64,000 nucleotides of DNA, taken from assembly GCA_902511755.1 (NCBI GenBank), contig CABXGL010000003.1, positions 1 to 64,000 of the forward strand, given 5' to 3'. Below the pieces are notes generated by a model, which worked only from the letters and a program-made list of their open reading frames with translations, was not told the DNA's origin and did no database searches. This DNA is from an uncultured Bacteroidota bacterium (GTDB taxonomy: Bacteria > Bacteroidota > Bacteroidia > Flavobacteriales > Flavobacteriaceae). Position numbers and translations under genes: made by a program. Positions 59,671 to 64,000 of the stretch are shown in pieces; the stretch's first letter is position 1; each line of letters begins with the position of its first letter.

Positions 59671-61863
59671 ATGAAAAAACTTGAGCGCAGCCTTTCCTTA
59701 CCGTACGTAATTGCTATTAGCATTGGCGGAATGCTAGGAAGCGGCATCTTTGTGCTTCCGGGGTTTGCCTCGGGCTTAACCGGCCCCTCTGTTTGGTTGG
59801 CTTATCTGCTTGGCGCTGTTTGTGTTTTGCCCGCCGCTCTCTCTAAGTCTGAATTGGCCACTGCCATGCCCTCATCTGGCGGAACTTATGTTTATATTGA
59901 GAGGGCGTTTGGACCTTTGTTTGGGACTATTTCTGGCATTGGACTTTGGCTTTCGCTATTATTAAAAAGTTCTTTTGCTTTAATTGGGCTAGGGGCTTAT
60001 TTGGCGGTTCTGATTAATATAAGTGACGGCCTAACCCCTTATGTTGCGCTTGGTTTTCTTTCTATTATTGTGTTGTTAAATATTTTTGGCGTTAAAAAGG
60101 TTGGAAAAGTTCAGCTGTATATTGTAAGCGTTAGCCTGGCTTGTCTTGCTGCTCTTTTTTTCATTGGCTTTCCAAAAGTCGATCCTGATTATTTAGACCC
60201 TTTTATGTCTAATGGCAACATTGGTTTAATTTCTGCTATTGCTTTTGTCTACATTTCTTATTCAGGAGTTATAAAGGTTGCCGCAATTGCTGGCGAAATA
60301 AAGAATCCCGATAAGAACCTTCCTTTGGCGATGATTCTTTCTCTTTTTTCTATTGCTGCTATTTATGTTTTTGTGTCTTTTATTTTAGCGGGGACTGTTA
60401 ATCCAGATTCTTTGTCTATTGACATACGTCCAATTCATACGGCCGCTAAAAATGTGGGGGGAGACTACTTTGGTTATTTTGCTGCTGTAATTGGGGTTTT
60501 AACACTTATGTCTGGTGCAAACTCTGGGGTTTTAGCATCCTCTCGCTTTCCTTTTGCAATGGCAAGAGATTTGTTGATGCCCAAGTTCTTTTCTAGAATC
60601 CACTCCAAATATCTAACTCCTGTTTTTTCCATTCTTTTTACTGGTCTTTTGATGACGCTTGTTATTCTTTATTTAGACGTGGTGAAAATTGCAAAGCTTG
60701 CTAGTGCGTTTATGGTAATGATGTTTATTTCTGTCAATTTTTGTGTTATTATCTTAAGAGAAACGTCTGCTCAATGGTACAAGCCCACATACATGTCTCC
60801 TTTTTATCCTTTTTTGCAGATTTTTGGAATTGTAAGCGGGTTTTTCCTGTTGCTGCTTTTGGGTCTACTCCCTTTCTTGTCCATTTTAATAATTTCAGTA
60901 ATTGGAGCCATAACATATTTGTTAATAGGCAGACGAGCTACCCGAACTGGGGTGTTAACAAACTACGGACACAGGCCTGCGCTTTTTTTGTTTTATAAAA
61001 AAGATGTTTCTGTTGAGCCTGATTCGTCTTTGCAGACAGCCTCAAACCTAGACGGAAAGCTTGCTTCTGATGCCGGCACAATCGTTCCTTTGTTGGGTAA
61101 TGAAAACTCTGCCGAAATGCTTGTAGAAATGGCCTCTGCGATTAACACCCGGAGCTCTGTTCAGGCGGTAAACATAACTGAAGTGCCTAATCAAACTTTT
61201 TTAGAGGCCCTAAACCAAGATACTCCTAAAATTCTTTCTATTGAAAGGCGCCTTAAAAGGCTTTCCAAGAGCCAGGAGCTAAGCATTGACTTTGAGTCTG
61301 TGGTGACCCATGAGCTCTCTAACACCGTAGCGTGGCTAAGCGGACAAACCAACTGCGACTGGCTTGTAATGGGTTGGGACGGAAGGGCGCACAGCGGCAT
61401 TCTTGTGCGAAACCCTATAGGATGGCTTCTTGCACATGTTAATTCCAATTTTGCTTTATTTAAAGACAATGGTATTAAAAATATTGGAAAGGTTTTAGTT
61501 GCGTTGCGGCCAGGCCGAAAAGACAAAAACTTCCTTGCCGTTGCTGAAAGGATTTGTCGTTTTTATAACGCTTCTTTGACCTTACTCCATATCGTAACCC
61601 CAACGTTTTCTAAAGGAGCGGCAAAAAAAATGGAAGCAAAGTCTGTAGGCCTTTTGTCGGGTTTAAAAGTAAAAACGGAGCTGCGGATTGTTCAAAGCGA
61701 AGACCCTATGGGTTCAATGTCCGAGCTTTCTTCTGAATTTGATTTATTAATTTTAGGGGCTCCTGAACAGGACAGTTGGATTAATGTGCTTTTTGGCACT
61801 GGAAAAGATAGGTTTACAGAAAGCGCTGCTTGTTCTGTTTTAAGGCTAACAATGAAAAGCTAA
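59671..61863 (+). CDS. APC family permease fused to USP-like domains
   Basis: The protein has 730 residues. Residues about 1-425 are an amino acid-polyamine-organocation (APC) transporter with about twelve transmembrane segments (IAISIGGMLGSGIFVLPGFA at the start is the hallmark GSGIF helix; SSGGTYVYIERAFGP; AIAGEIKNPDKNLPLAM). Residues about 445-730 are two universal stress protein-like (USP) units, the second with KVLVALRPGRKDKNFLAVAE, SLTLLHIVTP and FDLLILGAPEQDSW. The cytoplasmic USP part likely senses or regulates transport. Substrate unknown. Confidence 0.88.
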   Translation: MKKLERSLSLPYVIAISIGGMLGSGIFVLPGFASGLTGPSVWLAYLLGAVCVLPAALSKSELATAMPSSGGTYVYIERAFGPLFGTISGIGLWLSLLLKSSFALIGLGAYLAVLINISDGLTPYVALGFLSIIVLLNIFGVKKVGKVQLYIVSVSLACLAALFFIGFPKVDPDYLDPFMSNGNIGLISAIAFVYISYSGVIKVAAIAGEIKNPDKNLPLAMILSLFSIAAIYVFVSFILAGTVNPDSLSIDIRPIHTAAKNVGGDYFGYFAAVIGVLTLMSGANSGVLASSRFPFAMARDLLMPKFFSRIHSKYLTPVFSILFTGLLMTLVILYLDVVKIAKLASAFMVMMFISVNFCVIILRETSAQWYKPTYMSPFYPFLQIFGIVSGFFLLLLLGLLPFLSILIISVIGAITYLLIGRRATRTGVLTNYGHRPALFLFYKKDVSVEPDSSLQTASNLDGKLASDAGTIVPLLGNENSAEMLVEMASAINTRSSVQAVNITEVPNQTFLEALNQDTPKILSIERRLKRLSKSQELSIDFESVVTHELSNTVAWLSGQTNCDWLVMGWDGRAHSGILVRNPIGWLLAHVNSNFALFKDNGIKNIGKVLVALRPGRKDKNFLAVAERICRFYNASLTLLHIVTPTFSKGAAKKMEAKSVGLLSGLKVKTELRIVQSEDPMGSMSELSSEFDLLILGAPEQDSWINVLFGTGKDRFTESAACSVLRLTMKS

Positions 61864-61874
61864 TTCTTTTATAA

Positions 61875-62735
61875 ATGAAAATATACCCTATTGAGGCGGG
61901 AAATTTTAAGCTAGACGGCGGCGCTATGTTTGGTGTTGTCCCTAAGTCTTTGTGGGAAAAAACCAATCCTGCTGATGCCAACAATATGATTGACATGGCA
62001 ACGCGTTGTTTACTTATAGAAAACGGCGACAGGCTGATTCTTGTTGATGCTGGAATGGGAGACAAACAGTCGGAAAAGTTTTTTAGTTATTATTATCGGT
62101 GGGGAGAGCATGAGCTTGTTTCTTCGATAAAAAAAGCTGGATTTTCTTGTGATGAAGTTACGGACGTCTTTTTTACTCATCTTCATTTTGATCATTGCGG
62201 CGGCGGAACAATCCGTGACAAAAGCGGCTCTTTTTACAGGCCTTTGTTTAAAAGAGCCAGGTATTGGAGCAATGAAAATCATTGGTTGTGGGCTAAAAGC
62301 CCAAACGTTAGAGAAAAAGCCTCTTTTTTAAACGAAAACCTTGCGCCAATTGAATCCTCAGGCGCCTTGTCTTACGTGGCCCAACACAATTCTGGTTTTG
62401 CATTTAAAAAAGAATTGGGGTTTGATGTTTTGTTTGTTGATGGCCACACAGAAAAACAAATGATTCCTAAAATCACATATAAAAACAAATCTATTGTGTT
62501 TGCGGCAGACCTTATTCCAACCCTAGGGCACCTTCCCGTTCCTTATATAATGGGCTATGATATTAGGCCCCTGGTTTCCATGAGCGAAAAGGCTCTTTTG
62601 TTTAAAGAGGCTGTTGAAAAAAATTATTATTTGTTTTTAGAACATGACGCCCACAATGAAATTATTACTTTAAAAAACACAGAAAAAGGGGTTAGGCTAG
62701 ACAAAACTTTTTCTTTTAATGAACTTTTTAATTGA
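61875..62735 (+). CDS. MBL-fold metallo-hydrolase
   Basis: The 286-residue protein starts with the MBL N-terminal strand layout (MKIYPIEAGNFKLDGGAMFG, then RLILVDAGMGDK). The zinc motif HLHFDHCGG (residues 102-110) is followed by further ligands in VDGHTEKQM, FAADLIPTLGHLPVPYIMGY and the final LEHDAHNEI. It has no signal peptide. Members hydrolyse lactones or thioesters; the substrate is not visible. It lies 11 bases after the permease gene and 5 bases before the aminopeptidase gene, in one apparent operon. Confidence 0.87.
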   Translation: MKIYPIEAGNFKLDGGAMFGVVPKSLWEKTNPADANNMIDMATRCLLIENGDRLILVDAGMGDKQSEKFFSYYYRWGEHELVSSIKKAGFSCDEVTDVFFTHLHFDHCGGGTIRDKSGSFYRPLFKRARYWSNENHWLWAKSPNVREKASFLNENLAPIESSGALSYVAQHNSGFAFKKELGFDVLFVDGHTEKQMIPKITYKNKSIVFAADLIPTLGHLPVPYIMGYDIRPLVSMSEKALLFKEAVEKNYYLFLEHDAHNEIITLKNTEKGVRLDKTFSFNELFN

Positions 62736-62740
62736 TTTAT

Positions 62741-64000
62741 ATGAGATCTTTTTTTTGCTTTCTATTCTGTTTTCCTATGGTTGTTTTTTCTCAAAGCAAC
62801 TGGCAGCAACATGTTGAATACTATATGGATATTAAAATGGACGTTTCTGACTTTACTTTTAAAGGGGATCAAAAGCTTATTTATACTAACAATTCGCCCG
62901 ATACAATAAAAAAGGTTTATTACCATTTGTTTTTTAATGCCTTTCGGCCAGGCAGTCAAATGGACGTGCGCTCAAGAACAATTGAAGACCCTGATAGGAG
63001 GGTTGGTGGTAGAATTTTTGAGCTTGACGAAAAAGATTATGGTTCACTAAATGTTGTGTCTTTAAAGCAGGGCGGTAAAAATATTTTCTTTAAACAAAGC
63101 GAAACCGTGTTGTTGGCTCGTCTAAAGCGTCCTCTTTTGCCAGGAGAAAAAACAGAGCTTAAAATGGTTTTTGAGGGTCAGGTTCCGTTACAAATTAGGC
63201 GATCGGGAAAAATGAACAAAGAGGGGGTTCATCTAACAATGACACAGTGGTTTCCAAAGCTGTCTGAGTACGATTTTGAAGGCTGGCATCCTAACCCATA
63301 TATTGGCAGAGAGTTTCATGGCGTTTGGGGCAATTACGCTGTTAACATCACTATTGACAAAAGCTATGTTATTGGGGGTACAGGAAACCTTGTCAACGCT
63401 GATGAAATCGGCCACGGATATTCTAAAAATCCTAAAAATAAAAAGGGAGACGTTTTAACCTGGAAGTTTCTGGCTAAAAACGTTCATGATTTTGCGTGGG
63501 CTGCTGACCCCGACTATATTCATGACAAGGTCACTTCTGCTTCTGGCGTTGATCTTCATTTCTTTTATAAGCCCACTGTTAATATAGAGGACTGGAAAAA
63601 GCTGCAAGACGATACTGTAGGGCTGCTAGATTATTTTGAAAAAAACATAGGCCCTTATCCTTGGGGCCAATATTCGGTTATTCAGGGCGGTGATGGGGGT
63701 ATGGAGTATGCTATGTGCACAATGATAACTGGAAAAAGGTCATACCCAAGTCTCTTTGGTGTAACTGCTCATGAAATGGCGCACACTTGGTTTCAGCACA
63801 TTCTAGCAAATAATGAGGCTAAGCATCCGTGGATGGACGAAGGGTTTACGGAATATATTACGTCGCTTGCTGAGGAGGCTGTTCAAAATAGTTTTTCAGA
63901 GTTTCCTCACAAAAGTAGTTATGACAGGTATTATGCCTTAAGTCGATTTCAGGCACAAAATTCGGGGCTTGATTTAGAGCAGCCTCAAACAGTTCACTCA
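62741..64000 (+). CDS. M1 family aminopeptidase, 3' end outside window
   Basis: The frame is open from ATG 62741 to the right edge (420 codons). The signal peptide is MRSFFCFLFCFPMVVFSQ. The N-terminal beta domain (VEYYMDIKMDVSDFTFKGDQ, LPGEKTELKMVFEG) leads to the catalytic domain: GGDGGMEYAMCTMITG (GxMEN-like substrate site), then HEMAHTW with His344, Glu345 and His348 and the third zinc ligand Glu367 in WMDEGFTEYI (HExxH-x18-E). It is probably a secreted zinc aminopeptidase. The C-terminus is not in the window. Confidence 0.92.
   Translation, partial: MRSFFCFLFCFPMVVFSQSNWQQHVEYYMDIKMDVSDFTFKGDQKLIYTNNSPDTIKKVYYHLFFNAFRPGSQMDVRSRTIEDPDRRVGGRIFELDEKDYGSLNVVSLKQGGKNIFFKQSETVLLARLKRPLLPGEKTELKMVFEGQVPLQIRRSGKMNKEGVHLTMTQWFPKLSEYDFEGWHPNPYIGREFHGVWGNYAVNITIDKSYVIGGTGNLVNADEIGHGYSKNPKNKKGDVLTWKFLAKNVHDFAWAADPDYIHDKVTSASGVDLHFFYKPTVNIEDWKKLQDDTVGLLDYFEKNIGPYPWGQYSVIQGGDGGMEYAMCTMITGKRSYPSLFGVTAHEMAHTWFQHILANNEAKHPWMDEGFTEYITSLAEEAVQNSFSEFPHKSSYDRYYALSRFQAQNSGLDLEQPQTVHS

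Noticed and set aside
1..64000. CRISPR arrays, rRNA genes and insertion sequences.
   Set aside because: No regularly spaced short repeats, no rRNA sequence and no transposase gene were seen.

Overview
The window reads as chromosomal DNA of a marine-type member of the Bacteroidota, most likely Flavobacteriia. The base composition is AT-rich. There are type IX secretion (T9SS) C-terminal signals, an OmpA with thrombospondin type 3 repeats, an IPExxxVDY-type protein, many lipoproteins and many promoters with the Bacteroidota -7 element TAnnTTTG. Respiration relies on menaquinone. No species is assigned, because no search was possible.

Layout. 1-5165 is a minus-strand group: an NTF2-like protein, a short T9SS-sorted secreted protein and a very large repetitive adhesin that runs off the left edge. 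5254-9807 is housekeeping and accessory sequence: two serine hydrolases, a DinB-like protein, a Tat-type sugar isomerase-like protein, an NTF2-like lipoprotein and an unrecognised Gly/Ala-rich membrane protein. A tRNA with anticodon CAT (10012-10085) is the integration site of a compact mobile element of about 7.6 kb. It is bounded by a 53-bp direct repeat (10074-10126 and 17632-17684, 3 mismatches), with a tyrosine integrase next to the tRNA, inverted arrays of a TCCGAACC motif at both ends, a second (serine) recombinase, two small helix-turn-helix proteins, a microgene and five proteins I cannot assign. It has no visible capsid, conjugation or known defence genes and is the most novel part of the window.

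17749-21966 holds secreted and periplasmic proteins: an internally duplicated protein, a 52-residue microprotein, a lipoprotein, an M28 peptidase, a Tat-exported Gfo/Idh/MocA oxidoreductase and a YQADLKV repeat protein. 22027-29541 is a contiguous menaquinone operon (menG-menF-menD-menB-menA-menC-menE), without menH or a DHNA-CoA thioesterase. It is followed by a hemolysin III-like membrane protein, a Tat-type beta-propeller, a SOUL protein and a serine beta-lactamase-like/VanX-like fusion lipoprotein.

34217-41634 (minus) encodes AddB-like and AddA-like recombination nucleases with an OmpA gene between them. 41704-46219 has superoxide dismutase, PurF, a PfkB kinase, RNase HI and PurN. 46364-50214 carries acpP-fabF, an IPExxxVDY protein, pyruvate kinase and RbfA, followed by a LolC/E-type permease, DusB and LepA. 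54324-59665 is a run of lipoproteins and secreted proteins (YHYH, YwqK-like, SCO1-like, then three orphans). An APC permease-USP fusion, an MBL-fold hydrolase and the 5' part of an M1 aminopeptidase finish the window.
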